Positions 42,451 to 51,526 of a DNA stretch of 59,985 nucleotides are shown here, piece after piece. Source of the stretch: CAIOHW01 sp046317855 (GTDB taxonomy: Bacteria; Bdellovibrionota; UBA1018); NCBI GenBank assembly GCA_046317855.1, contig JBKCVM010000019.1, positions 1 through 59,985 of the forward strand, in the 5' to 3' direction. The notes under the pieces were generated by a model. The model had not been told where the DNA came from. It ran no database searches and saw nothing but the letters and a program-made list of their open reading frames with translations. Within the stretch, counting starts at the first letter, position 1, and the number at the start of each line of letters is the position of its first letter. The translations under genes and the position numbers were made by a program.

Positions 42451-43458
42451 TTACGGAACCTCGACCCGCTCCAGGATCTTCTGGATGACGCGCTCGCTGT
42501 CCACGCCCTCGGCTTCAGCCTCAAACGTCACAAGAATGCGGTGTCTGAGGACATCATAAGCCACCGCCTTGACGTCCTCAGGAGTCACAAATCCTCGGTG
42601 CTCGACAAATGCATGAGCTCGTGCAGACTTAGCAAGCGAAAGGGTGGCTCGGGGTGAGGCTCCCACTTGAATCCAAGGTTTGAGTTGAGGGAGACCGGCC
42701 TTTTCTGGATACCGACTCGCAAACACAATTCCCAGAATGTAATCTTTGATTTTCTCGTCCATGTAACTGCGCGAGACCAACTCGCGCGCCTCAAGAATCT
42801 GCTGGGGCTGACAGACCTTTTGCGCCGTGGGGGCTTTGACTCCGCCCATTCGATTCAAAATACCTTTTTCCTCCTGAAGGGTCGGATAGGTTACTTTGAT
42901 CTTAAACAAGAAACGGTCAAGCTGTGCCTCGGGAAGGGGATAGGTCCCCTCCTGTTCGATCGGATTTTGAGTTGCGAGCACGATAAACGGATCATCGAGC
43001 CGGTAGGTGGTCTCTCCAATGGTGACCTGGCGCTCACCCATGGCCTCAAGAAGCGCGCTCTGCACCTTGGCGGGAGCTCGGTTAATTTCGTCAGCCAAAA
43101 CTAGATTCGTAAAAATAGGTCCTTTTTTAGGAGAAAAGTCACCGGTTTTTGGATTGAAAATCATCGTTCCGATGAGATCCGCCGGAAGTAAATCCGGAGT
43201 GAACTGAATTCGCTGAAAATTTGCGTGAATCACATCTGCGAGAGTCTTGATCGTGAGGGTCTTAGCAAGACCCGGCAACCCCTCGAGCAGAACGTGCCCA
43301 TCGCACAAAAGCGCCATTAAGAGACGCTCAAGAAGAGTCTGCTGACCCACGACTACTTTCGAAGTTTCTGAAAGCAGCTGATCTACAAAGCGACTCTGTA
43401 ATTTGATTTCCTCAGTGAGGGCGCGGACGTCAGTGGTGGCGATGGACATGACGTCCAT
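42451..43458 (-). CDS. MoxR-family AAA+ ATPase
   Basis: The 335-residue protein has Walker A EGLPGLAKT, Walker B LVLADEINRAPAKVQ, the sensor ATQNPIEQEGTYPLPEAQLDRF and the C-terminal lid domain, the standard MoxR build. MoxR ATPases act as chaperone-like activators of VWA-domain partners, here most likely BatA, BatB and DUF58. It overlaps the end of the 1362-residue lipoprotein gene by 29 bases. An ATG nine bases downstream (43449) is an equally good start. It heads the moxR-DUF58-DUF4381-batA-batBC-batD set. Confidence 0.95.
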   Translation of the reverse strand: MDVMSIATTDVRALTEEIKLQSRFVDQLLSETSKVVVGQQTLLERLLMALLCDGHVLLEGLPGLAKTLTIKTLADVIHANFQRIQFTPDLLPADLIGTMIFNPKTGDFSPKKGPIFTNLVLADEINRAPAKVQSALLEAMGERQVTIGETTYRLDDPFIVLATQNPIEQEGTYPLPEAQLDRFLFKIKVTYPTLQEEKGILNRMGGVKAPTAQKVCQPQQILEARELVSRSYMDEKIKDYILGIVFASRYPEKAGLPQLKPWIQVGASPRATLSLAKSARAHAFVEHRGFVTPEDVKAVAYDVLRHRILVTFEAEAEGVDSERVIQKILERVEVP

Positions 43459-46400
43459 TTTCGGACCCAGGGCCGTCAGAGGTCAAGGGAAGCGCGCGTC
43501 GGAATGACTTAATCAGCTCCTGAATCTCACCGCGACGTGACGCATTTCCGATAGCTTCGAATAACCGAGCAAATCCTTGCGGATCTAAGGCCAAGGCATC
43601 TAAAAACTCACTTGGACCTTGATGGTCACATTGATCGGCAAGAAATTGACGGAGTTCCTTCGAAGTTAAAAGCTCAACGGCGCTCGAAGGTAACACCGCC
43701 GAGTCGGGATTTGCGCCCCAAAGGATCCCCGACCTCTGGTCTCTTACGGCAAGAAGCCATTGTGTCCGGCGGGCCACCTCCTGCCAAGCAGCTTTGACTT
43801 CAGGTTTTTGGCTCGCTCTAAAAAGATCGATCGCCTCTGCCGTAGGCAAAGCTCCGAACAAACGGGACAGCTCAACTCCGGCACCCCGCTTTTGGAGAGC
43901 CCCCAACCCGCCTCGGACTGAATCCAAGGAGAGAAGATCGAGCCAAACGCTCATCGTCTGAAACACTTCGGGCCGGGCGTATCCAAAGAGCAAGCCCCCA
44001 AACGAGATCACCTCATCAGCGAGCTCAGGGGTCTTCATGATGGCTGTCAAGTAGAGCAGAGATTCTCGGAGCAGGGGACCCTTTTCAGGATGAATCACAG
44101 CTCTGTAGAGAACTTGGATGACGTCATCTTTTTCTTTTTCTCCCCCCATCAGTGCCGTGCGGATCAACTCGGCAGACCCTGGCTCCCGAACCATGGCCAC
44201 TAGACCCTCAACGACCGAATCAAAAATACGCCTCCCTTCTGCAGCACCCTGATTTTCAGGAAGGAGCGCAAGTCTCGAACCGCGCGAAATCTGCCTGAAC
44301 ACGCCCATATGGGCCAAACGGACTGCAACAAAAAAAGCATGCTGAGAACCCGCCGCCGCATGGCGATGATCAACTCTTGTACCTGGAGTCGAGAGGTACA
44401 TGTCGAAAAGAAGATTTCTGAGCAGTCTCATTCCCCCCGCCCTGCCAGAAAGAGAAAGCCCATTCTTCGGGAGCCCTTCTTCAATGACTGCAACCAACTG
44501 GCGCATATTAAAGACCCGCGCCTCTAACCAGGCAGGAAAAAACCCCGAGCGATCTCGTTCTCCCGAGCATTCAGGCATTTTGGGGTAGCCGATCACCTTC
44601 TCAGAAAACTCAAGCGTGCCAAGAATCTCAGAATAAGCTTCAGCCAAAGTAGGCGGGCGCCTACCGTTTCCATACTTGGCCCGAATATAGGCTGGCCACC
44701 GCTCCCGAGGTTCATCGCCCCAAGCCAGCGCAATAGCGGTCAGAAATTTGAAGGCGTAATTCTGCGAAGATCCAAAATTAAAATCAGCATTAATGAGCAG
44801 AAGTTCGAGCAGATCTAAAGAATTAACGATCTTTGCACGAGGAGCTTTTTCTCCAGGATAAAAGTAAGGAATCACTCGCCAATCGTTGGCTCGAAGCGCA
44901 ATCCAATCCGAGAGTTCTGCGCTGTTGGAGAATCTTCTCATGAACTGCGAGAGCCCTTCAGGAAGATGCCCTCTCGCAGGGTCTGCAAAGTGTGGAAAAA
45001 TCTGCTTCAAGTCGCTCTTGAGTTGCTCAAGGTCCCAGCGCTGCGGCGGCCGACCCGTAACTGGATCCAACCGCCAACCCATCACTGAGTCGCGATAATC
45101 TGCGGCCAATTCATCAATTCTGGCTCGCTGTGAAGCTGAATCCTCAAGACACTCATACCGCCTGAGAACATCTTGAAAGGGTCTCAAATCGAACTCTTCA
45201 GAGTCCGAAAATGGAATACGTGGCCCTCGGTTCTCCCAGGCTTCCCACACTGAAGAAATCGCACCCGGCAACAAATCGCCACGCAGAACCTCGGCTAGCT
45301 TGGGCTCCATCTTACGAAATGCAGACCGAGCCCCACCCCAAGTTTTTGAAAGTGCCTCCACCACTGCGGCAATCCACGTCCCACGCCCGGTATCAGCGGA
45401 CAACCACGGAACAGATGCATCCAAAAGAGCCGAAGCTCGAGCCACCCCAGCCCCATCGAAAAGAATCCTAAAGGCACGATCCAAATAGGCAGGCTCTGCT
45501 TTGAAGTCGCGAATGGAGTCAATGAACTGATGGAGAAGCAACTGTCCGCTCCCCAATTTCAAAACCGAAAGACTCTGAAGTGAATCTCCGGAAGCTCCCA
45601 AACAATCTAAATACGCTTGCACCAGACTCTCAAAACCGGGGGCGTCATATAGATCCAACCTGACCCAAGGAGTGAGCTGATCACATCCCAGCATCGGCTC
45701 CAGTGGGCGCGGCCAACGCAGGCTAAGGTCGCTGCTCGCCAACGAGTGGGCTCGCCACTCCACCAGCGCAGACCTTTCTAGCGGGGCGCCAGGTCTCGCC
45801 GCTCTTATTTGCGTGCGTCCTTTATCTGCCGTTTTAGAAAGCATTCGCAGCACCGCAGCCGTGAGATCCGCAAGCCTGCCATCCTTGCTTTTGGACATTT
45901 CTCTGAGCTCTGTCAAAGCATTGATCCATTCTTGAGGATGCCGAGCTGCCAGCGCTCGGAGCGACCCTAAGAACTGAGCGGCAAGCCCCGGGTCGTCCAG
46001 AAACGCACGAACACTGCCAATCAGTGGATGATCGCCTGTTAGAAAAAGAGCGTGCCTCAGAGCGAGTAGCCCAACGGGCTCAACCAGGCTGCCCAGAGCA
46101 TGAAGAAGTACATCGAAACTCTCAGGAGTGGCCCGCATCAGAGCGTCTACGAAAATGTCATGAAATGAAGAGCCCTCGAGCTCAGGGCGCGGCAAGATCC
46201 AAGCAGTAGCAGCTCTCTGGAGAAGCGGTCTGTCCTGCGGCCGCACCAGCGCAAGCACGAGAAGCAAATCCGGAAGGGCATCGATTTTCTGGAGCTCCAT
46301 GAGCACAGGTGCAAGCTCCGCGAGCGGAGTCACAGGCAGTCGAGCTGCCTTACCCGCCACAAAATCTGCAAGCCAAACCGCAGCTCCCCGATGGGTGAAG

Positions 46401-47518
46401 GAATTGGCAAATGCTGCCATCGTGAAGATTGAATCCGTCAAAAGGATTTTTTTGTAGGCGCCGTAGTGACTGGAAAGCGCATTGGGGTAGTCACAGAAGG
46501 CATTCATGAGCGCGGCATCCAGCACAGTATCGCGCCTCAAAAACCGCTCGGCATCCAAATGAGATCTTTCAGCGAGCTCGTGGAGGGCAAAAAGAACTGG
46601 ATCGGGCATCGACTGAGTCTGTCGAATGCAGCGAATGGGCTCACGAAGTCCGTGAAAAAACATTAAAAGCCCAGGCAAATCCTGTGAGACTTGTCCAAAA
46701 AAAGAGGACAAATGCTCCACCGCCTCACGGAGGTCGCCCCCCTCGCCGTAGGTTTCTGAAAAATCATCCATGATCTCAAAGATTCTTCCGCTCGAGATCT
46801 CCTGGAGCACCATGCGATCCAATTCCACTCGTCCCGGCTGTCTCAGCAACTGAAGAAAACGCAACCCCCCTAAGATCACTGAGGCTCGAGATTGAGGAGA
46901 CCCAGAAAACTTTCGGCTAAGCGAAACAAAAGAGGGAGAATCGGCCACGGCAGCCAAGATTCCAAGCCAATGCGCAAGATCGGATGGCTCAAATTCAGCA
47001 AAAAGCACTCGGGCCGCTGATAAAATCTTTGAATCGGCCGGAACCCCTCCGTGGATCGGACCCCTTTTAGCTTTTTGATTGCCAAGCCCCGGCAACGGAG
47101 CGAGCGCTCCGGACAACAGAGCCCCGAGGGCCTCCAGATCTTTGCTCAACCTTCCTGAATTCACCCACTGACGGTAAGTTTCTTGAAACTGAAAAAGGAC
47201 CTCGGGCTTCTCTAAGAACTGCCGATTCAAAACATTGACCAACGGTTGAAGCTCAGAATCTTTTGCCGCATCCGAAAGCTTTTGAAACCCATCCAAAGCC
47301 CCATACGAGTTCAAACAGGCTAGGATGGCTCTCATCTGGGGAACCGAAATCGCACTTTTAAGATTTATTTCTGCGCAGGCCGAATTGATCTGCCGATAAT
47401 GGGGTTGCTTGAGAACAGCCGGGTCCCTGCCATCCGAAAACAGACCCAGCGAGCAGCCCGTAAACCCCAAAATAAAAATGGGGAGGGCAAAGAATGAGAA
47501 GACTCCGTTGAGGCGCAT
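43430..47518 (-). CDS. Very large lipoprotein of unknown function
   Basis: I do not recognise this 1362-residue protein. From the ATG at 47518 (GAAGGTGAC upstream) it begins with a lipoprotein signal peptide, lipobox LGFTGC. The rest appears almost entirely helical, with Leu/Ala/Arg-rich 30-40-residue stretches that recall HEAT or armadillo-like arrays (for example PLAELAPVLMELQKIDALPDLLLVLALV), and scattered Cys. No catalytic motif or membrane helix is seen. It lies between dnaB and moxR, overlaps moxR and is followed by the Bat genes, so a link with the Bat complex on the periplasmic side is possible. Confidence 0.85.
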   Translation of the reverse strand: MRLNGVFSFFALPIFILGFTGCSLGLFSDGRDPAVLKQPHYRQINSACAEINLKSAISVPQMRAILACLNSYGALDGFQKLSDAAKDSELQPLVNVLNRQFLEKPEVLFQFQETYRQWVNSGRLSKDLEALGALLSGALAPLPGLGNQKAKRGPIHGGVPADSKILSAARVLFAEFEPSDLAHWLGILAAVADSPSFVSLSRKFSGSPQSRASVILGGLRFLQLLRQPGRVELDRMVLQEISSGRIFEIMDDFSETYGEGGDLREAVEHLSSFFGQVSQDLPGLLMFFHGLREPIRCIRQTQSMPDPVLFALHELAERSHLDAERFLRRDTVLDAALMNAFCDYPNALSSHYGAYKKILLTDSIFTMAAFANSFTHRGAAVWLADFVAGKAARLPVTPLAELAPVLMELQKIDALPDLLLVLALVRPQDRPLLQRAATAWILPRPELEGSSFHDIFVDALMRATPESFDVLLHALGSLVEPVGLLALRHALFLTGDHPLIGSVRAFLDDPGLAAQFLGSLRALAARHPQEWINALTELREMSKSKDGRLADLTAAVLRMLSKTADKGRTQIRAARPGAPLERSALVEWRAHSLASSDLSLRWPRPLEPMLGCDQLTPWVRLDLYDAPGFESLVQAYLDCLGASGDSLQSLSVLKLGSGQLLLHQFIDSIRDFKAEPAYLDRAFRILFDGAGVARASALLDASVPWLSADTGRGTWIAAVVEALSKTWGGARSAFRKMEPKLAEVLRGDLLPGAISSVWEAWENRGPRIPFSDSEEFDLRPFQDVLRRYECLEDSASQRARIDELAADYRDSVMGWRLDPVTGRPPQRWDLEQLKSDLKQIFPHFADPARGHLPEGLSQFMRRFSNSAELSDWIALRANDWRVIPYFYPGEKAPRAKIVNSLDLLELLLINADFNFGSSQNYAFKFLTAIALAWGDEPRERWPAYIRAKYGNGRRPPTLAEAYSEILGTLEFSEKVIGYPKMPECSGERDRSGFFPAWLEARVFNMRQLVAVIEEGLPKNGLSLSGRAGGMRLLRNLLFDMYLSTPGTRVDHRHAAAGSQHAFFVAVRLAHMGVFRQISRGSRLALLPENQGAAEGRRIFDSVVEGLVAMVREPGSAELIRTALMGGEKEKDDVIQVLYRAVIHPEKGPLLRESLLYLTAIMKTPELADEVISFGGLLFGYARPEVFQTMSVWLDLLSLDSVRGGLGALQKRGAGVELSRLFGALPTAEAIDLFRASQKPEVKAAWQEVARRTQWLLAVRDQRSGILWGANPDSAVLPSSAVELLTSKELRQFLADQCDHQGPSEFLDALALDPQGFARLFEAIGNASRRGEIQELIKSFRRALPLTSDGPGSENGRHVHRHH

Positions 47519-47570
47519 GGACGCGTCACCTTCTAAAACCTGACGCATGTTGTCAAGCTACTGAAACCCC

Positions 47571-49043
47571 TTAGAAACTTGGAGCTCCCCGCTCTGGAGA
47601 ACGCGCGGGGTAGGCCTGAGCTCCCTGGGGCTCATCACCCAAGTTGACGAAGAGTGTGAACTCCCCGATCCAGCCCAGCTTGACGGTATCAGTCTCGCCC
47701 GCACGGTTCTTAGCCAGAATGATCTCGGCCACACCCTTGGTTTCTGGGTTGGGCGGATTTTCTTTATCGCGATTATAATAATCTTCTCGATGAATGAAGA
47801 CGACCATGTCGGCGTCCTGCTCGATGGCACCCGATTCGCGGAGGTCCGAAAGCATCGGCCTTTTATCCTGCCTACTTTCGACTCCACGGTTAAGCTGTGA
47901 GAGCACAATAATGGGTACTTTCAACTCCTTGGCCAGCTCTTTCAACCCGCGGCTGATTTCAGAGATCTCACGCTCGCGTGACCCATCCCCCTTTTGAGAG
48001 GCCTTTGACCCCTTCATGAGCTGAAGATAATCCACAACAACGAGATCGAGCTTCTTTTCTCGAGCAAGAAGCCGCCGACATCGAGCGCGAATATCCAGAA
48101 CCGTCAAAGTGCCGGAGTCATCGATATGGATCGAACTCTTGTTCATTTCATCAGCGGCCTGGGCCAGCCTCTGCCAGTCACGGTCCATCAGACGCCCCAA
48201 CTTGAGTGAACGTGAACTGATTCGAGCATGCCCGGAAAGCAGCTTAAACATGATTTCTTGCGCCGACATTTCGAGAGAAAAGAGCGCAACCGTCTTTTTG
48301 TTCTTAATCGCGGCATGCTGAAGAGCCGAAAGAAACCAGCTCGTCTTACCCATCCCAGGTCGAGCAGCCACGATGATGATTTGCCCGGGGTGAAGCCCCG
48401 TCGTAATCCGATCGAAATCTTTGAAGCCCGTCTCAACGCCAGTGACATCGGCCTTCCGTTGAGCCAGCTCCTCGATACGCTTCATGGCATCCACCAGAAG
48501 CTCATTCATGTTGGCAAAGGTCTTGTTGGCCTGAGTGTCACTGACCTCAAAAACCCTGCGTTCGACGTCATCTAGAAAGCTTTCGAGATCCTCTACCGGA
48601 GCATAAGCTTCTTCAACAATATCAGTACAAGTGCCAATCATTCGCCTAAGCTGAGCCTTCGTGCGAACGATCTGGGCGTAATATCCTACATTTGAAACCG
48701 CAAAAGTGTCGTCTAGCAGCGCAGTAAGCGCAGCGGTTCCCCCGATTTCATCGAACCACTGGCGATCTCGCAGGCCGTTAGTCAAGGTGAGGAGATCCAG
48801 CGGCTCACCTTTACGGGCCAAAGCCGTCAGCACTTCAAAAATCTTTTGATGAGCTGAGAGATAAAAGTCGCGAGCCTCAAGGCCCTGCTCTTGAACCTCA
48901 AAGATAGCGTCATTTTTAAGAAGAATGACCCCTAGAACAGAGCGCTCTGCTTCTAACGAATGAGGGGGAACCTTCGAAGACCCCACGCCACCGCTTCCGC
49001 GGGTAAACGCGGGATCGCCGGAAAAAAAGGGCGATCCTGGCAT
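47571..49043 (-). CDS. dnaB: Replicative DNA helicase DnaB
   Basis: The 490-residue protein has the N-terminal helical domain (VPPHSLEAERSVLGVILL) and a RecA-like helicase core with Walker A ARPGMGKTS, Walker B LVVVDYLQLM and the conserved SGAIEQDADMV...HREDYY segment. No intein is present; the P-loop and downstream motifs are continuous. DnaB unwinds DNA at replication forks. The first about 24 residues are Gly/Ser-rich and variable, so a later start is possible. It lies 20 bases after rplI, the standard rplI-dnaB order. Confidence 0.97.
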   Translation of the reverse strand: MPGSPFFSGDPAFTRGSGGVGSSKVPPHSLEAERSVLGVILLKNDAIFEVQEQGLEARDFYLSAHQKIFEVLTALARKGEPLDLLTLTNGLRDRQWFDEIGGTAALTALLDDTFAVSNVGYYAQIVRTKAQLRRMIGTCTDIVEEAYAPVEDLESFLDDVERRVFEVSDTQANKTFANMNELLVDAMKRIEELAQRKADVTGVETGFKDFDRITTGLHPGQIIIVAARPGMGKTSWFLSALQHAAIKNKKTVALFSLEMSAQEIMFKLLSGHARISSRSLKLGRLMDRDWQRLAQAADEMNKSSIHIDDSGTLTVLDIRARCRRLLAREKKLDLVVVDYLQLMKGSKASQKGDGSREREISEISRGLKELAKELKVPIIVLSQLNRGVESRQDKRPMLSDLRESGAIEQDADMVVFIHREDYYNRDKENPPNPETKGVAEIILAKNRAGETDTVKLGWIGEFTLFVNLGDEPQGAQAYPARSPERGAPSF

Positions 49044-49063
49044 TTTTCCCCCACCTCAACAAA

Positions 49064-49510
49064 TCAGGATTCTTTAGTAACTAGGACCTTCACCGTTGCC
49101 GAAACTTCTGGAAGAAGGCGTACGGTAACCGTGTGCGCCCCCAGAGTCTTAATCGCTTCAGTCATTTGAATGGAGCGACGCTCAATCTCAAAACCAGCCT
49201 TTGCCAAGGCTTCAACCATGTCTCCAGAGCTCACCGAGCCAAACAACTTGTCGTGCTCGCCTACTTTGCGGGCGATGGTCAGCGTCAAACCCGCCATTTT
49301 TTCAACCAATGCCTGAGCAGAGGCCTTCATGGACTGACGCTTTTTTTCGAGGGCGCGCTTATGATGTTCAATCACGCGCACATTGGATTCATCTGCGATG
49401 AACACCAGGTTACGCGGGAGAAGAAAATTGCGAGCATAACCGTCCGAGACTTTCACAATGTCCCCGATGCGACCCAGATTCGCCACGTTTTCACGAAGAA
49501 TGACCTGCAT
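49064..49510 (-). CDS. rplI: 50S ribosomal protein L9
   Basis: The 148-residue protein is full length, with the L9 N-terminal domain MQVILRENVANLGRIGDIV and YARNFLLPR, the long central helix (ALEKKRQSMKASAQAL) and the C-terminal domain containing LFGSVSSGDMVEAL. L9 binds 23S rRNA near the L1 stalk and helps frame maintenance. It lies between the DUF2232 gene and dnaB. Confidence 0.98.
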   Translation of the reverse strand: MQVILRENVANLGRIGDIVKVSDGYARNFLLPRNLVFIADESNVRVIEHHKRALEKKRQSMKASAQALVEKMAGLTLTIARKVGEHDKLFGSVSSGDMVEALAKAGFEIERRSIQMTEAIKTLGAHTVTVRLLPEVSATVKVLVTKES

Positions 49511-49528
49511 AAAACTCCTCAGAGGCGC

Positions 49529-50509
49529 CTACGATTGCCTGAGTTTAGATCTAAAGTCAAACCACAGGTCGAAAAAACCCATGGCCAAAAGCAACGGGGT
49601 CATCACTCCCAAGACCAGAAAGAAAACTAGAACTCGCCCAAAGCCCCGAATTCCCCAAACATCGCAAACGACACTCACAATCGCAACGCCCTGCAAAGCG
49701 TAGAGCGCCAAACAAAACTTGAGTCCATTCCAGGCCAGGTCCGAAAGCCACCCTCGCGTCATCACCCAGGCAAAACCAAAAGCTAAAGTTGGCCAGATCC
49801 AGAATTCTGGGGTCTTCCACCCCCGAAGGTATCCCAAAGGCACACCCAGTTTTTCACGAAACTTTGCCGGATTCAGTCGAATCATCAGCGTCAGCACAAT
49901 CCACGATTGCAAGAGCGCTGCAATAGCCAATGAAGAGGGCAGGTTTTTAATCCACTGCTCTTTTTGGGCTTCCCACTCGGCGGCATCCCACTTTCCAGCG
50001 GGGGCCTGCGCGCTCATTTGCTCCCCGAGCCACTCTACGGTCTTTCTGACTTCCTCGGCAGGTGTCACCTGCTTGGCCACGGACCACGCCAGAAGAGCCC
50101 CAACTCCACCAACCGCGACGGCCATAACGCCAGCAAAAAGGATAGAGAACAGCCTAGCCTGAGCGCTCCGACGGCGTCCGACCCAATAACGTCCTGCCTC
50201 GGCAATAGCCCAAGCCGGGCAAACGACCAAAATCACAAACCCCAAGAGCCCACTCCAGCTAGCAAGCGCCCAGATCAGGAGAGAGTTAGTGAGTGTTGCT
50301 AGAAAAGCCAGCCTCCTGCCCGCAGCGTGGTTGAGCCAGGCCAACGGAACGGGAGCTAAAATTGCCAAGAAAAGGCTAACGTAAAGCGAAGCCCCCAAGA
50401 AAAAAGGAGAAAGCCTCAGCCAAAGCGGCAAACGAGAAGGGCCCGCCCCAGCTTCTCTCTGAGGAGCTGAGACAGGCCCTAAACTAGGATCGTTCTCTGG
50501 AGAGATCAC
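49529..50509 (-). CDS. DUF2232-like multi-pass membrane protein
   Basis: The 326-residue protein has a Pro/Gly-rich N-terminus of about 28 residues followed by roughly eight membrane helices. A hydrophilic loop with PAEEVRKTVEWLGEQM sits in the middle and a conserved-looking RGWKTPEFWIWPTLAF lies in the second half. Position between rpsR and rplI is typical of the DUF2232 (YybS-like) family in diverse bacteria. Function is unknown. It starts 22 bases after the rpsR stop. Confidence 0.82.
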   Translation of the reverse strand: MISPENDPSLGPVSAPQREAGAGPSRLPLWLRLSPFFLGASLYVSLFLAILAPVPLAWLNHAAGRRLAFLATLTNSLLIWALASWSGLLGFVILVVCPAWAIAEAGRYWVGRRRSAQARLFSILFAGVMAVAVGGVGALLAWSVAKQVTPAEEVRKTVEWLGEQMSAQAPAGKWDAAEWEAQKEQWIKNLPSSLAIAALLQSWIVLTLMIRLNPAKFREKLGVPLGYLRGWKTPEFWIWPTLAFGFAWVMTRGWLSDLAWNGLKFCLALYALQGVAIVSVVCDVWGIRGFGRVLVFFLVLGVMTPLLLAMGFFDLWFDFRSKLRQS

Positions 50510-50531
50510 CGCAATCGATCACTGCAATCGA

Positions 50532-50870
50532 TTAGTGACCCGAAGTAACATAACCTACGAGCGCCAAATTTCTTGCGCGCTTCACTGCCGAGGTCAACTT
50601 GCGCTGATGCATTGCGCAGTTACCCGAGATCCGACGAGGAGTGATCTTGCCGTGCTCACTCACGAAGGACTGCATCATGCGAACATCTTTGTAATCCATA
50701 ATGAAGTCCTGATCCGAACAGAAGCGGCATGTTTTCTTGCGGCTAAACCCACTGCGCCGAGAGCCGCGATCATCTGCTCCCTCATCACGACCGTCACGCG
50801 CTCCATCCATTCTATCGTCACGGCGATCGTCCCGGCGATCGTCCCGCCTATCTTCACGATTAAAAGCCAT
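50532..50870 (-). CDS. rpsR: 30S ribosomal protein S18 with an Asp/Arg repeat tail
   Basis: The protein is 112 residues, about 35 longer than usual. The S18 core (from about residue 43) has CRFC, DYKDVRMMQSFVSEHGKITPRR and SAVKRARNLALVGY. C48, C51, C85 and H88 suggest a zinc-binding version. The extra N-terminus is made of RRDD-type repeats followed by an Asp/Gly/Arg-rich stretch, encoded by a 12-base tandem repeat. S18 binds S6 on the 30S platform. It follows rpsF by 29 bases. Confidence 0.97.
   Translation of the reverse strand: MAFNREDRRDDRRDDRRDDRMDGARDGRDEGADDRGSRRSGFSRKKTCRFCSDQDFIMDYKDVRMMQSFVSEHGKITPRRISGNCAMHQRKLTSAVKRARNLALVGYVTSGH
50818..50852. repeat. 12-base tandem repeat in rpsR
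   Basis: The unit cggcgatcgtcc appears twice exactly and a third time with changes, encoding alternating Arg-Arg-Asp-Asp near the S18 N-terminus. It is the kind of short repeat that can expand or contract by slippage without shifting the frame. Confidence 0.75.
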
Positions 50871-50899
50871 AGTTATTTCTCCGTTTAAAACTTAAAATT

Positions 50900-51388
50900 T
50901 TACTCTTGGTATCCAGCAGACTCGGACTGATCGCCACTTTGGCGCGGAGAATATCCCCGACGCTCTCCGCCCATTGCGCTCATCCGCTCTTCACGACGAG
51001 CCTCACGCTCTTCTTCGCGGCGCTTAGCGGCAGCTTGCTGTTCGACACGAGCCTTCTTGAAAGCTTCTCCGTTGAACTCTTTTTCGAGATTTACAGAGAG
51101 AAAACGCAAGACTTGGTCATTTAGGCGCAAGTTACGCTCGATCTCGTGCACCACGTCGCCTTTGCCAGTGTACACGAAATACGTGTAGTGCCCGCGGGAC
51201 TCCTTAGCGATCGGGTAAGCGAGTTTGCGTTTGCCCCAGTCTTCTTGATGGATCAGCTCGCCGCCAAACTGAGCGACGACACCATTCAGTCGTTCTTGAA
51301 TGGCTTTCAGTCCCTCGTCGGAGAGCTCTGATCGAGTGATGAATGTAGTTTCAAAACCGGGAAGTAGTCCCGGAGTCGTGTTGGCCAT
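50900..51388 (-). CDS. rpsF: 30S ribosomal protein S6 with charged C-terminal tail
   Basis: The protein is 162 residues, longer than the usual 95-135. The S6 core is clear: TTFITRSELSDEGLKAIQERL, HQEDWGKRKLAYPI and GHYTYFVYTG. From about residue 112 the protein has an Arg/Glu-rich helical extension (KRREEEREARREERM) and a Gly/Ser/Gln-rich end. S6 pairs with S18 in the 30S platform and the S6:S18 complex often regulates its own message. A strong AAGGAGG precedes the ATG. The leader upstream contains inverted repeats. Confidence 0.97.
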   Translation of the reverse strand: MANTTPGLLPGFETTFITRSELSDEGLKAIQERLNGVVAQFGGELIHQEDWGKRKLAYPIAKESRGHYTYFVYTGKGDVVHEIERNLRLNDQVLRFLSVNLEKEFNGEAFKKARVEQQAAAKRREEEREARREERMSAMGGERRGYSPRQSGDQSESAGYQE

Positions 51389-51410
51389 GATTCCTCCTTG
51401 TGGATAATGA

Positions 51411-51497
51411 GCCGGTTAGTTCTTGGCCCAAAAGCCCGTAGAAAACCTCCACGAGCAAGGGTTTGCTCGGACTAGCACAGGCAACCGGCCAGAGCAA
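51411..51497 (-). promoter_or_regulatory. Structured leader upstream of rpsF, possible S6:S18 autoregulatory element
   Basis: In the 138-base gap between tatC and rpsF, the minus-strand RNA holds CGAGCAA-ACCC-TTGCTCG (51469-51452), a 7-bp stem with a four-base loop. A second TTGCTC copy (51497-51492) could pair with the same GAGCAA instead. GCCGGTT (51489-51483) and AACCGGC (51417-51411, next to the Shine-Dalgarno) form a further 7-bp long-range pair. No T-run follows the hairpin, so it is not an ordinary terminator. Confidence 0.5.
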
Positions 51498-51526
51498 CTC
51501 CGTCTTTCTGACTTTGACGCTCACCT

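Noticed and set aside
47571..49043. Intein in DnaB, a frequent insertion site
   Set aside because: Walker A and downstream helicase motifs are continuous and the length of 490 residues is normal.
50818..50852. Tandem repeats that could suggest a CRISPR array
   Set aside because: The units are 12 bases, directly adjacent without spacers, and in frame within rpsR, so they encode protein repeats.
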